12,350 bases of DNA from an uncultured Saprospiraceae bacterium (GCA_937969485.1 CALBVQ010000096.1:1-12350), one strand, 5' to 3'. Shown: positions 1-7,824, counted from the first letter of the stretch. The notes: generated from the letters alone by a model not told the origin. Translations and numbers: made by a program.

Positions 1-18
1 GAAGGCATTCCGTCTCTC

Positions 19-3000
19 CTACCTTTTTACACCTATCGAAACTGTTAATTCCTCATTAATCTCGAAATCTTCGAGTCCGTCAGCTGATGAAACAAATGTG
101 ATCGAATCAGCTAATGTCTCTTCTTGCACATAACTTCCAAAATGCTCGACTACTGGCTTTAGACGCTCGTCTTCATTCAGCGAAATATTAATCCTGTCAG
201 TCACATCAAATTCACTTGACTTACGAAGATTCTGGATTCTATTTACCAATTCTCTCGCTATTCCTTCGTGACGCAATTCATCCGTCAATGTAGTATCAAG
301 GGCAACAGTTAACTCACCATCACTCGCTACTTGCCAACCTGGAATATCTTCACTTACAATCTCGAAATCTTCTAGAGTCAAATCATAATTTTCTCCTCCT
401 ACATTCAATGCATAACTATTCGATTTCTCAATAGAAGAAATATCATCTTGATCCAATGCGTTGATTATTGCAACTGCATCTTTCATATTTCCTCCTAGCC
501 TTCTTCCTAGAGTCTTAAAATTTGGCTTAATCTTTTTCTTTATTACTCCACTTGCATCATGCACGTATTCTAGCTTCTTGATGTTTACTTCAGCAAGGAT
601 CAAGTCTTTGACTTTCTCGACTTGCGCTTCATATTGTTCATCTAGGATAGGCAATAGAATACGTTGAAGTGGCTGACGGACTCTCAAACTATCTTTTTTA
701 CGTAAAGACAATACTAGAGATGAAATTCGTTGCGCATAATTCATTCGCTGCTCGAGATCTTGATCAATCAAGTCAGCATTTGCCTTAGGGAAATCTACTA
801 AGTGAATACTTTCCATAGCATCTTTTCCACTTGTCTCATTCAAGTTTTTGAATAACCAATCAGCAAAAAATGGCGCGATAGGAGCCATTAATTTTGAGAT
901 CGTTTCAAGACAAGTATACAATGTCTGGTAAGCTGCAATCTTGTTCTCCGTGTACTCTCCCTTCCAAAAACGTCTTCTACATAATCTCACATACCAATTC
1001 GACAAGTGATCTTCAACGAATCCTTGAATCATACGAGATGCTTTTGTCGGCTCATAGTCTGCATAAGCTGAATGTACATCTTTTACCAAAGAGTTCAACA
1101 AAGAAATAATCCAGTTATCAATCTCGGGCTTATTTGTCACGGCTACATCGGGTTCAGCATATGTAAAGCCATCAATATTGGCGTAAAGCGCAAAGAAAGA
1201 ATATGTATTATATAGTGTACCAAAGAATTTACGTTTTACTTCGGTGATTCCATTCTCATCGAATTTAAGATTATCCCATGGATTCGAATTGCTCATCATG
1301 TACCAACGCGTGGCATCTGCTCCGTGCTCGTCAATTGTAGTAAATGGATCAACTACATTTCCTTTAGATTTCGACATTTTGATTCCATCGGCATCAAGCA
1401 CTAATCCATTCGACACAACATTTTTATATGCGACTCTATCGAATACCATTGTCGAAATAGCATGAAGGGTATAAAACCATCCTCTTGTTTGATCAACTCC
1501 CTCAGCAATAAAGTTGGCCGGATAATTCTGCTCAAATTTCTCTTTATTTTCAAACGGATAATGCCACTGTGCATATGGCATAGAACCACTATCAAACCAT
1601 ACATCAATAAGGTCGAGCTCACGTGTCATCTTTTGACCAGAGTCACTACTTAAAATAACTTCATCAATATAAGGTCTATGTAAATCTTTAGGAATCTCTT
1701 GGCTAAGGCCAAAAAGTGCATTCGCTTTATCTATTTCTTTACCCAATTCTTCAACAGAGGTAATAATCTTCTCTTCACCTGATCCGTCCACTCCCTCTTC
1801 GCCTTCAGAACGCCATATAGGAAGTGGAATACCCCAGTATCTTGAACGAGAAAGATTCCAATCTTGCAGGTTATCCAACCAAGCGCCAAATCGTCCCGTC
1901 CCAGTACTTTCAGGTTTCCAGTTGATTGTCCGATTCAATTCAGCCATTCTTTCTTTTTGGGCGGAAGCCCTAACAAACCAAGAGTCAAGAGGGTAATACA
2001 AAATAGGCTTATCAGTTCTCCAACAGTGTGGATAGTTATGCTCATATTTCTGCACATTGAAGGCCTTATTCTCCGTCTTCAACTTGATCGTAATATCAAT
2101 ATCAACAGATCTATAATTTTCTTCATCCTTGTAATCCTTGACATATCTTCCAGCGAAATCCGTCACTTCATCCACGAATTTCCCCTGCTTATCCACAAGA
2201 GTCAATGCGCCGATATTATTTTCCTTCCCCACTTTCATATCATCTGCACCGAATGAGGGCGCGATATGAACGATACCTGTACCATCTTCAGTCGATACAA
2301 AATCACCGACAATTACTCGAAAAGGGTCACCCTCCTCAGGCTGAACATAATCAAGTAATTGAGTATATCTCACACCAGCAAGTTCTGCTCCAGAAAATTC
2401 TTTTTCAATACGGAAAGGTATCTTTTTATCTTCAGGCTTGAAGGCGTCCATGTCAAGCTCGGCTTGCTCAGGTTTGAACCACTTTCCTATAAGCTCATTC
2501 GCCAGAATAAGATTCACGCGCTGTTTGGTATATGGATTATAAGTTGCTACTCTGCTATATTTTATCTTTTTACCCACTGCTAAACCTGTATTACTAGGAA
2601 GCGTCCAAGGGGTAGTCGTCCAAGCTATGAAATACACGTCTCCGTCGGACACTCCATCATATAAGAAATCAGTTTTATCTGTTTTTGGTACATGAAACTG
2701 AGCAACTGCGGAAGTATCTTTTACGGACTTATAGCATCCAGGTAAGTTTAGCTCGTGCGAAGAAAGACCAGTTCCAGCAGCAGGCGAGAAAGGCTGCACA
2801 GTGTAACCTTTATACATTAAATCTTTATTGTAAAGCTGACCTAGCAACCACCACACAGACTCTATATAGTTATTATCAAAAGTAATATAGGGATTATCGA
2901 GATCTACCCAATAGCCCATTTTTACAGTGATATCATCCCACTGTCCCTTAAATCGCATGACTGTTTCACGGCAAGCTTTGTTGTAATCGTCAACTGAAAT

Positions 3001-3333
3001 TTTAGAGCCTATATCCTCTTTGGTGATTCCAAGTTCCGACTCTACCTTCAATTCTACCGGCAGTCCGTGTGTATCCCATCCACCTTTACGTTCGACACGG
3101 TGACCGTTCATAGTCTGAAAACGGCAAAATAGATCTTTGACAGTACGCGCCATGACATGATGAATTCCAGGCTTCCCGTTGGCAGAAGGAGGACCCTCGT
3201 AAAATACGAAGCTATTATCAGTCGGCCTGTTATCAATACTTTTCTGGAATATATTGTGCTTTTCCCAGAACTCAGCGATCTCTTTATCGATTGCTGGTAA
3301 ATTAAGAGATTTGAAAGTCTTATATCCTGCCAT
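19..3333 (-). CDS. ileS: Isoleucyl-tRNA synthetase, long eukaryote-like (IleRS2) type
   Basis: Charges tRNA-Ile with isoleucine in the cytoplasm (class I aminoacyl-tRNA synthetase). I start it at the ATG at 3333 (1104 aa), giving MAGYKTFKSLNLP; a TTG four codons upstream is open but unneeded. In order: the class I signature region GPPSANGKPGIHH at about residues 47-59, the CP1 editing domain with WTTTPWTLPSN (238-248) and GTGIVHIAPSFGADD (351-365, including the acidic residues typical of the editing site), DQTRGWFYTLHAIST before the KMSKS loop (KMSKSKGNVVDP, from residue 652), and the anticodon-binding segment with SNWYVRLCRRRFWKG. Length and motif wording fit the eukaryote-like IleRS2 branch usual in Bacteroidota, not the roughly 930-aa E. 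coli type. Oddity: the signature tetrapeptide is GIHH (3157-3168) instead of HxGH. The stop TAG is at 19-21, so the gene is complete. It is transcribed alone, divergently from the transglycosylase gene. Confidence 0.98.
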   Translation of the reverse strand: MAGYKTFKSLNLPAIDKEIAEFWEKHNIFQKSIDNRPTDNSFVFYEGPPSANGKPGIHHVMARTVKDLFCRFQTMNGHRVERKGGWDTHGLPVELKVESELGITKEDIGSKISVDDYNKACRETVMRFKGQWDDITVKMGYWVDLDNPYITFDNNYIESVWWLLGQLYNKDLMYKGYTVQPFSPAAGTGLSSHELNLPGCYKSVKDTSAVAQFHVPKTDKTDFLYDGVSDGDVYFIAWTTTPWTLPSNTGLAVGKKIKYSRVATYNPYTKQRVNLILANELIGKWFKPEQAELDMDAFKPEDKKIPFRIEKEFSGAELAGVRYTQLLDYVQPEEGDPFRVIVGDFVSTEDGTGIVHIAPSFGADDMKVGKENNIGALTLVDKQGKFVDEVTDFAGRYVKDYKDEENYRSVDIDITIKLKTENKAFNVQKYEHNYPHCWRTDKPILYYPLDSWFVRASAQKERMAELNRTINWKPESTGTGRFGAWLDNLQDWNLSRSRYWGIPLPIWRSEGEEGVDGSGEEKIITSVEELGKEIDKANALFGLSQEIPKDLHRPYIDEVILSSDSGQKMTRELDLIDVWFDSGSMPYAQWHYPFENKEKFEQNYPANFIAEGVDQTRGWFYTLHAISTMVFDRVAYKNVVSNGLVLDADGIKMSKSKGNVVDPFTTIDEHGADATRWYMMSNSNPWDNLKFDENGITEVKRKFFGTLYNTYSFFALYANIDGFTYAEPDVAVTNKPEIDNWIISLLNSLVKDVHSAYADYEPTKASRMIQGFVEDHLSNWYVRLCRRRFWKGEYTENKIAAYQTLYTCLETISKLMAPIAPFFADWLFKNLNETSGKDAMESIHLVDFPKANADLIDQDLEQRMNYAQRISSLVLSLRKKDSLRVRQPLQRILLPILDEQYEAQVEKVKDLILAEVNIKKLEYVHDASGVIKKKIKPNFKTLGRRLGGNMKDAVAIINALDQDDISSIEKSNSYALNVGGENYDLTLEDFEIVSEDIPGWQVASDGELTVALDTTLTDELRHEGIARELVNRIQNLRKSSEFDVTDRINISLNEDERLKPVVEHFGSYVQEETLADSITFVSSADGLEDFEINEELTVSIGVKR

Positions 3334-3360
3334 AACTATCTGCAATTTTTATTAAGTGCG

Positions 3361-3394
3361 CAAAGATAAAATTAATTTGACAGCTAAGGTCAAA
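3361..3394 (-). promoter_or_regulatory. Probable ileS promoter (Bacteroidota type)
   Basis: Read on the minus strand, TATCTTTG (3368 down to 3361) matches the Bacteroidota -7 consensus TAnnTTTG, and TTTG at 3394-3391 can serve as the -33 element. The spacing is about 22 nt, slightly long. A start roughly 6 nt further on would give a short leader of about 20-25 nt before the ATG at 3333. Confidence 0.55.
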
Positions 3395-3569
3395 GGATTG
3401 CACCGAACATTAACGAAGTTTTAGGAGTCTTACGACAACAAAGGAGAGAGAAAATGCATTTAATGGAACAATATTTGCAGTATATTATGAAAAGGCAAAA
3501 CACATTTGCCTTCTAAGTACTTAAATTACAGTTAAATATAGTTTACAAAAAATATGAATGTGTAATAAG

Positions 3570-3600
3570 TTGACTTTATAAAACTAAAAGTCTAACTTTG
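3570..3600 (+). promoter_or_regulatory. Probable promoter of the transglycosylase-phosphorylase pair
   Basis: TTG at 3570-3572, a 20-nt spacer, then TAACTTTG at 3593-3600: a full match to the Bacteroidota consensus TTG / TAnnTTTG with canonical spacing. Transcription would begin near 3606, leaving a leader of about 120 nt before the ATG at 3725. Confidence 0.65.
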
Positions 3601-3724
3601 CGGCACGAAAATAAAAAGCAAGTAAAATACGATATAAAAATATTAAATTTCTAAAAAAGAAATTAAACCAAATAAAATTAGGCTCGATCCCCCAGAGCCG
3701 AACCAATGTAACATCCCCTCCCTT
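3601..3724 (+). promoter_or_regulatory. Long 5' leader with two hairpins
   Basis: Between the predicted promoter and the ATG there are two simple hairpins. The first is AATTTCT (3646-3652) pairing with AGAAATT (3658-3664) across an A-rich loop. The second is GGCTC (3681-3685) pairing with GAGCC (3695-3699) across a 9-nt loop that contains CCCCC. The last 25 nt are C/T-rich with no Shine-Dalgarno. It matches no riboswitch class that I recognise. The hairpins are visible; a regulatory role is inference. Confidence 0.35.
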
Positions 3725-4966
3725 ATGAACAAAATAAATAATTATATATTACCTCTTCTATTACTGCTATCTTTTGCCACACAGGCTCTAGCAGTGGAGG
3801 CTGTATTTTCTATTAACGATAAATATAGCGACGAAGAAATTGAAAACCAGATCAGCCAGCTCAGCTCGGAAATTGACATGGTCTTCAATCAAGAAGTAAA
3901 AACTTTAATCAACACCTATATCTCTGCTGGAAGAAATAACACTGAATTAATTCTTAGCCGTTCTCAGTATTACTTTCCTATCATGGAGAAGTTGATTAAA
4001 GAACATCAACTTCCCGAAGAAATTAAATACCTCGCAGTAATAGAGTCGGGCTTACGCCCAAAAGTAAAATCTCATGTTGGCGCTGTAGGCTTATGGCAAT
4101 TCATGAGTGGTACTGCTAAGGAATATGACTTACGAATTATGACGTCGGTTGATGACCGTAAGGATGTCAGAAAATCAACTGAAGCGGCAATGCTTTATTT
4201 GAATGACTTATACAAGCGTTTTGGAGATTGGACCTTGGCATTAGCGGCTTACAACTGCGGTCCTGGGAATATAAATAAGGCTATTCGAAAGAGTGGAGGT
4301 AAAAAAGATTTTTGGGAGATTCGAAAGTTTTTACCTAAAGAAACGAAAAGGTATTTACCAAAACTAATTGCGACAATATATGTCATGAATCATTTTCGGG
4401 AATACGGCATGAGTGATGTTTCTTCTAAATTTAGTGACCACAGTGCTTTTGGTGTTGCTCATATTTTTTCTAAAACTTCATTTGATCATATTAGCGAATT
4501 TAGCGGGTTATCTATCAAAGAACTTCAGAAATACAACCCTTCTTACGCTCAGAATTATATTCCAGCTTCTACATCTGGCAATAACCTAATAATGCCCGAG
4601 GGGTACTTGTTGACGTTCCTACAGAACAAGCAGATGATGGAGAATCTTAAGGATGTTTTTTATTTGAAAAACACAATCGTATATAAACCTGTATCAACAA
4701 AGAAAGAAGAAATTGAACTTAACTTTCGAGAAGAAGTCAAGGTTGAATCTCTTAAGATACAATTGCTTGAAGAGTTAGTGGCACCTGAAATTAAAATTGA
4801 GGTAAAGCAATCACCGATAACAGTATCGAGAGATCTAAAAGTAGAAACGTACAGACTTCGTAAGCGACAGAGCTTAGCACAATTCATAGAAGAGAAAGGA
4901 ATTGATACCGCTTCATACGCCATTTCAGTAAATGAAGAAGGGGTAGTTCACTTGAATAAGAAGTAA
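3725..4966 (+). CDS. MltD-like lytic transglycosylase (secreted SLT domain protein)
   Basis: Likely cleaves peptidoglycan glycan strands non-hydrolytically, leaving 1,6-anhydro-muramoyl ends, in the periplasm. The 413-aa protein starts with a clear signal peptide (hydrophobic LPLLLLLSFATQALA, cleavage near residue 23). The SLT goose-type lysozyme fold spans about 85-225: the catalytic Glu is E107 in AVIESGLRP, followed by GAVGLWQFM (119-127), AALAYL-like helices and AAYNCGPGNINKAI (174-187), then the RYLPKLIATIYVMN helix (209-222). The order and wording match the MltD family of Bacteroidota. After the SLT domain, residues 245-300 (SGLSIKELQKYNP, IPASTSGNNLIMPEGY) resemble the LysM-like or carbohydrate-binding stretch found in MltD homologues, and 375-405 may be a second, degenerate one. 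No lipobox is evident, so it may be soluble or loosely wall-bound rather than a lipoprotein. It is followed 34 nt later by the phosphorylase gene, probably on the same transcript. Confidence 0.9.
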   Translation: MNKINNYILPLLLLLSFATQALAVEAVFSINDKYSDEEIENQISQLSSEIDMVFNQEVKTLINTYISAGRNNTELILSRSQYYFPIMEKLIKEHQLPEEIKYLAVIESGLRPKVKSHVGAVGLWQFMSGTAKEYDLRIMTSVDDRKDVRKSTEAAMLYLNDLYKRFGDWTLALAAYNCGPGNINKAIRKSGGKKDFWEIRKFLPKETKRYLPKLIATIYVMNHFREYGMSDVSSKFSDHSAFGVAHIFSKTSFDHISEFSGLSIKELQKYNPSYAQNYIPASTSGNNLIMPEGYLLTFLQNKQMMENLKDVFYLKNTIVYKPVSTKKEEIELNFREEVKVESLKIQLLEELVAPEIKIEVKQSPITVSRDLKVETYRLRKRQSLAQFIEEKGIDTASYAISVNEEGVVHLNKK

Positions 4967-5000
4967 TTCGTTTTATTTAACTTCGGACCAAAATTTCAAC

Positions 5001-5828
5001 TTGAATAATATATTTGAAAAAGCCGAAGCTGCCCGATTTTACATCCAAAAAGAAATTGGAGATATTCAATTAGATAGCTGTATTGTGACTGGTACAGGAC
5101 TAGGAGAAATTTGGAAAGAAATGGAGGTTCTTCATGAAATTCCATACGCATCTATACCTCATATGCCAAGAAATACTGTTCAAAGTCATTCGGGCATATT
5201 GTACATATGTGCATTGGGAAGTAGACATATAGCTGTATTATCTGGAAGATTTCATTATTACGAAGGCTATTCTGCTGCAGAAGTAAGTTTTCCTATACGA
5301 GTTATGAAGGCTCTAGGAAGTACTAGAATTCTCGCGACTAATGTTTCCGGAGGTTTGAACCCCAGCTATACAGCAGGCTCTATAGTTCTGGTTAAAGATC
5401 ACATAAATGTGCAACCAGGCCATCCGCTTAGAGGCTATAATGATGAACGAATAGGAGTTAGATTTCCCGATATGCTTGAAACCTATGATTCCGCTTCTAT
5501 TGATTTATTAAGGGCTTACGCCCAAAAAGAAGGCATCGACATCCATACAGGCGTTTACCTCGCACTACAAGGACCAAGTCTTGAGACACCCGCTGAATAC
5601 GAGTACCTGCATAGAATAGGAGCAGATCTAGTAGGCATGTCAACTGTTCCAGAAGTTCTTTCGGCAGTCCATAGTTCAATGAAAGTTACTGCTATCTCGG
5701 TTGTATCGAATGTTTGTTATCCTATCGAAAAAATAACAAAAACGACAGTTGCAGAAGTAATTGCAGTGGCAAAAAAAGCAGTTCCTGAACTGAGTAAATT
5801 ATGCTTAGAGTGGGCCTCTTCAGATTAG
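5001..5828 (+). CDS. punA: Purine-nucleoside phosphorylase, trimeric (family II) type, TTG start
   Basis: Catalyses phosphorolysis of purine (deoxy)ribonucleosides to base plus (deoxy)ribose 1-phosphate, for purine salvage in the cytoplasm. The 275-aa protein has the whole set of trimeric PNP signatures: phosphate-binding GTGLG (31-35), SGRFHYYEGY (81-90), NVSGGLNP (114-121), HPLRGYNDERIGVRFPDM (141-158), GPSLETPAEY (191-200) with E195 at the position of the human base-binding Glu201, GMSTVPEV (212-219), and SVVSN with N237 at the place of human Asn243. The start must be TTG at 5001: the next in-frame ATG is codon 41, beyond the GTGLG loop, and no upstream ATG is in frame. Length is normal for the family. 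The position usually occupied by Phe200 in the human enzyme is Leu194 here. It sits 34 nt after the transglycosylase stop with no promoter or terminator between. The family also includes xanthosine phosphorylase (XapA), so exact base preference is open. Confidence 0.93.
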   Translation: MNNIFEKAEAARFYIQKEIGDIQLDSCIVTGTGLGEIWKEMEVLHEIPYASIPHMPRNTVQSHSGILYICALGSRHIAVLSGRFHYYEGYSAAEVSFPIRVMKALGSTRILATNVSGGLNPSYTAGSIVLVKDHINVQPGHPLRGYNDERIGVRFPDMLETYDSASIDLLRAYAQKEGIDIHTGVYLALQGPSLETPAEYEYLHRIGADLVGMSTVPEVLSAVHSSMKVTAISVVSNVCYPIEKITKTTVAEVIAVAKKAVPELSKLCLEWASSD

Positions 5829-5885
5829 TATTGCTTCTACAATGCTATTCTCTACTTTCAAACCCGAAATATAACGCTTCGCTAA

Positions 5886-5930
5886 TTTTCACTCATTCAT
5901 CATAGCGATGCTATACCTCATTCATGAAAA
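5886..5930. repeat. Compound inverted repeat with internal direct repeats
   Basis: Outer arms TTTTCA (5886-5891) and TGAAAA (5925-5930) enclose two copies of CTCATTCAT (5892-5900 and 5917-5925), which in turn enclose a hairpin ATAGC-GAT-GCTAT (5902-5914). CGCTA at 5880-5884 could pair with TAGCG at 5903-5907 instead of the inner hairpin. No T-run follows, so it is not a classical terminator. Confidence 0.6.
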
Positions 5931-5961
5931 CTCATATTTCATTGGTAGTTCAAGCCTCATT

Positions 5962-5989
5962 ACAACCTTCCAATTAATAAATTGGGTTG
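5962..5989. repeat. AT-rich hairpin
   Basis: CCAATT (5970-5975) and AATTGG (5980-5985) form a perfect 6-bp stem with a 4-nt AATA loop. It can be lengthened by CAAC (about 5963-5966) with GTTG (5986-5989) across a 3-nt bulge. Its role is unknown; it lies in the structured intergenic stretch. Confidence 0.45.
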
Positions 5990-6014
5990 AAATGCAATGA
6001 GAATGGGAGCTCAA

Positions 6015-6100
6015 CAGTTCTTTTGAAGCGCAGGCGTGGTCACCATCACGATGAGCATCAAAAGAGCTGGACGTGCCCATTATCGAAGCAGTTCCAGCTC
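6015..6100 (+). repeat. Two overlapping, mutually exclusive helices
   Basis: Helix A: 6015-6026 (CAGTTCTTTTGA) pairs over 12 bp with 6058-6069 (TCAAAAGAGCTG), with one U-G wobble that is only tolerated in a plus-strand RNA. Helix B: GAGCTGGA (6064-6071) pairs perfectly with TCCAGCTC (6093-6100) across a 21-nt loop. Both need the bases 6064-6069, so only one can form at a time. The pairing is visible in the sequence. Whether it is an RNA switch, part of an interspersed repeat or chance cannot be told here. Confidence 0.45.
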
Positions 6101-6348
6101 GTAATAGATATCTTAATGCATAGTTCGGGTGTAAGTAATAAGCCACTTCATTTACATGGAAGATCAAAGCTCATGGGTTAAGACATCCTAATCTTCATTC
6201 TATGTTTACGATTCATCTCAGCTCTTTCCTAAAGAGAGATTCGTTACGCAAAATTGACAGAAACAATAGATTAACTCAACATAAACGATCTTTCACGTCT
6301 AGCCGTGAGGTAAGTATCATAGTAATTTCCCAGATTTACAAAAAAAAC

Positions 6349-7782
6349 ATGTTCAATAGATTAGCTATATTTGTAATACTATTCACTCTGACCTTTACCA
6401 ACCACGTACATAGTCAGAATATTAGTTTCGAAACAATTAACACCAATTTCCAAGGAGCCTTATTCGGTAATGTAGAATTTGCAGACATAGATAATGATGG
6501 AGACCAGGATGTGCTCGTTTGTGGTAGAGAAGATGGATGGCAATCTTTGGATTCCACATCACTGCATCTAAATGACGGCTTGGGAAATTTTACTAAAATA
6601 GAACACAATCTCCCACATGTTCAAAATGCCACCACAGCATTCGCTGATGTGGACAATGATGGGGATCAGGATGTTCTTATTACAGGAACAGGTGACTATC
6701 CAGTTATCCATGCAGATTTATTCATTAACGACGGTTCAGGAAATTTTACACTTCAGAATGGTACTCCTTTTATACCAAACATAAACGGCGAAATTGCATT
6801 TGTAGATATTGACAATGACGGAGATCAAGATGTATTTATTTGTGGTACTAATGCTGATGAACAATCATTTTCCAAACTATATATGAATGATAGCGGAGAG
6901 TTTACGGAATCCACCAGCGCTTTTGATTTCGATCATGCAGGACCTGTAGAATTCGCCGATATTGATGGTGACTCAGACATGGATCTACTAAGAGTGATAA
7001 CAAGCCCAGATGGAGAAATGACTCTAATTCACAAAAACGATGGAGCTGGAAACTTTACGCTAAGTCCTACAGGTCTTCCTGGATTTACAGAAAGTGCTAT
7101 AGCAACAGGTGACATTGATATGGACGGAGACATAGATGTACTAATCTCTGGTGCCAGTTCCAATGGAGCAAAATCAGATTTGTACTTAAATCTTGGAAAT
7201 GGAGAATTCGCTGTTTTTGCAGGAAGTGACATTTTTCCCGATTTCAGCATAGGAAAGAACAGCCTAGCTGACTTCGACAATGACGGTGATCTTGATATTT
7301 TTATGACTGGAACGCTTGATGGTGGAGGGGCAGGAATCATAACGAACATTTTTGAAAACACAGGAGATTATAACTTTGTATTATCTGACGCTCATTTTGG
7401 TGCCTACCTCGCAAGAATAGACGTAGCTGACATCAATGGAGATGGACGTCTTGATGTTATCCTTGGTGGAACTACTGTAGGAGATCCTACTTTTGCAACA
7501 TGGATATTCTTAAACCAATCCGTTGTAAATACATTTGACGAAAAACAAGAACTAGAATTAATGTGCTACCCAAATCCAACTGCCGACTTTATTACTTTTG
7601 AAACATCGAAGTCAATCAAGTCAATAGCGATTTACAACTCAATTGGTCAATTAACTCACATTGAAAAACCATCTCTTGCTTCTTTTACTCTTGACTTAAG
7701 TGAGTACCCTAATGGTACGTATATTACTAGAATAGTAAATGTAGATGGCGCTTCTAAATCAATTATCATTTCAAAAAAATAA
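6349..7782 (+). CDS. Secreted seven-repeat FG-GAP/VCBS propeller protein with T9SS sorting domain
   Basis: Predicted extracellular or surface protein of 477 aa; the partner is unknown. I start it at ATG 6349 because it gives a clean signal peptide (FNRLAIFVILFTLTF, cleavage about residue 23 after VHSQ). The frame is open upstream to 6202, but that would bury the signal peptide behind 49 charged residues. Seven Asp-rich calcium-binding-type loops begin at residues 46, 100, 153, 204, 255, 308 and 361 (DIDNDGDQD is the commonest form), 51-54 residues apart, each followed by a hydrophobic strand such as VLVCG or VLITG. This is the FG-GAP/VCBS pattern of integrin-alpha-like beta-propellers, and seven repeats fit a complete seven-bladed ring. 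Residues about 405-477 are a type A T9SS sorting domain: CYPNPTADFITFE, IYNSIGQL, LSEYPNGTYITRI and a basic C-terminal KK. There is no catalytic domain. The gene appears monocistronic, without a clear promoter or terminator. Confidence 0.9.
   Translation: MFNRLAIFVILFTLTFTNHVHSQNISFETINTNFQGALFGNVEFADIDNDGDQDVLVCGREDGWQSLDSTSLHLNDGLGNFTKIEHNLPHVQNATTAFADVDNDGDQDVLITGTGDYPVIHADLFINDGSGNFTLQNGTPFIPNINGEIAFVDIDNDGDQDVFICGTNADEQSFSKLYMNDSGEFTESTSAFDFDHAGPVEFADIDGDSDMDLLRVITSPDGEMTLIHKNDGAGNFTLSPTGLPGFTESAIATGDIDMDGDIDVLISGASSNGAKSDLYLNLGNGEFAVFAGSDIFPDFSIGKNSLADFDNDGDLDIFMTGTLDGGGAGIITNIFENTGDYNFVLSDAHFGAYLARIDVADINGDGRLDVILGGTTVGDPTFATWIFLNQSVVNTFDEKQELELMCYPNPTADFITFETSKSIKSIAIYNSIGQLTHIEKPSLASFTLDLSEYPNGTYITRIVNVDGASKSIIISKK
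6484..7455 (+). repeat. Seven in-gene Asp-loop repeats (FG-GAP blades)
   Basis: Repeat loops at 6484-6510, 6646-6672, 6805-6831, 6958-6984, 7111-7137, 7270-7296 and 7429-7455, with a period of 153-162 nt. The first three are nearly identical at protein level (DIDNDGDQD or DVDNDGDQD) but differ in third codon positions, so the duplication is old and under protein-level selection. The fourth (DIDGDSDMD) and seventh (DINGDGRLD) are the most divergent. Confidence 0.85.
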
Positions 7783-7824
7783 CGACCTGCCAGACTAAGG
7801 CTGCTGCTAATACTAAGGATAAAA

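Larger units (their letters stand above)
5829..6348. other. Non-coding stretch rich in inverted repeats
   Basis: 520 bp between the phosphorylase stop and the T9SS gene. Short open frames exist on both strands but none has a recognisable domain, a signal peptide or a believable start context, and I reject them. What the stretch does hold is secondary structure: a compound inverted repeat at 5886-5930, a stem around 5962-5989, and overlapping helices at 6015-6100 (listed separately). No clear TAnnTTTG promoter for the downstream gene was found and no U-tract terminator follows the phosphorylase. It could be an interspersed element, a decayed gene or a structured RNA. Confidence 0.5.

Noticed and set aside
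461..2885. Numerous plus-strand open frames inside ileS
   Set aside because: They are antisense shadows of a strongly conserved synthetase gene, with low-complexity translations and no domains.
3334..3345. TTG start four codons upstream for ileS
   Set aside because: The ATG at 3333 directly precedes the conserved N-terminus, and the extra four codons add nothing recognisable.
3681..3705. tRNA-like arm (GGCTCGATCCCCCAGAGCC)
   Set aside because: It resembles a T-arm only superficially. There is no acceptor stem, anticodon arm or GTTC-type loop, so it is just a hairpin.
5922..6181. Two overlapping open frames on opposite strands (81 and 64 codons)
   Set aside because: Their translations show no known motif, and the region is better explained by inverted repeats. 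A decayed gene cannot be excluded.
6202..6348. N-terminal extension of the T9SS protein from an ATG at 6202
   Set aside because: It would put 49 mostly charged residues before an obvious signal peptide. The ATG at 6349 gives a normal exported protein.
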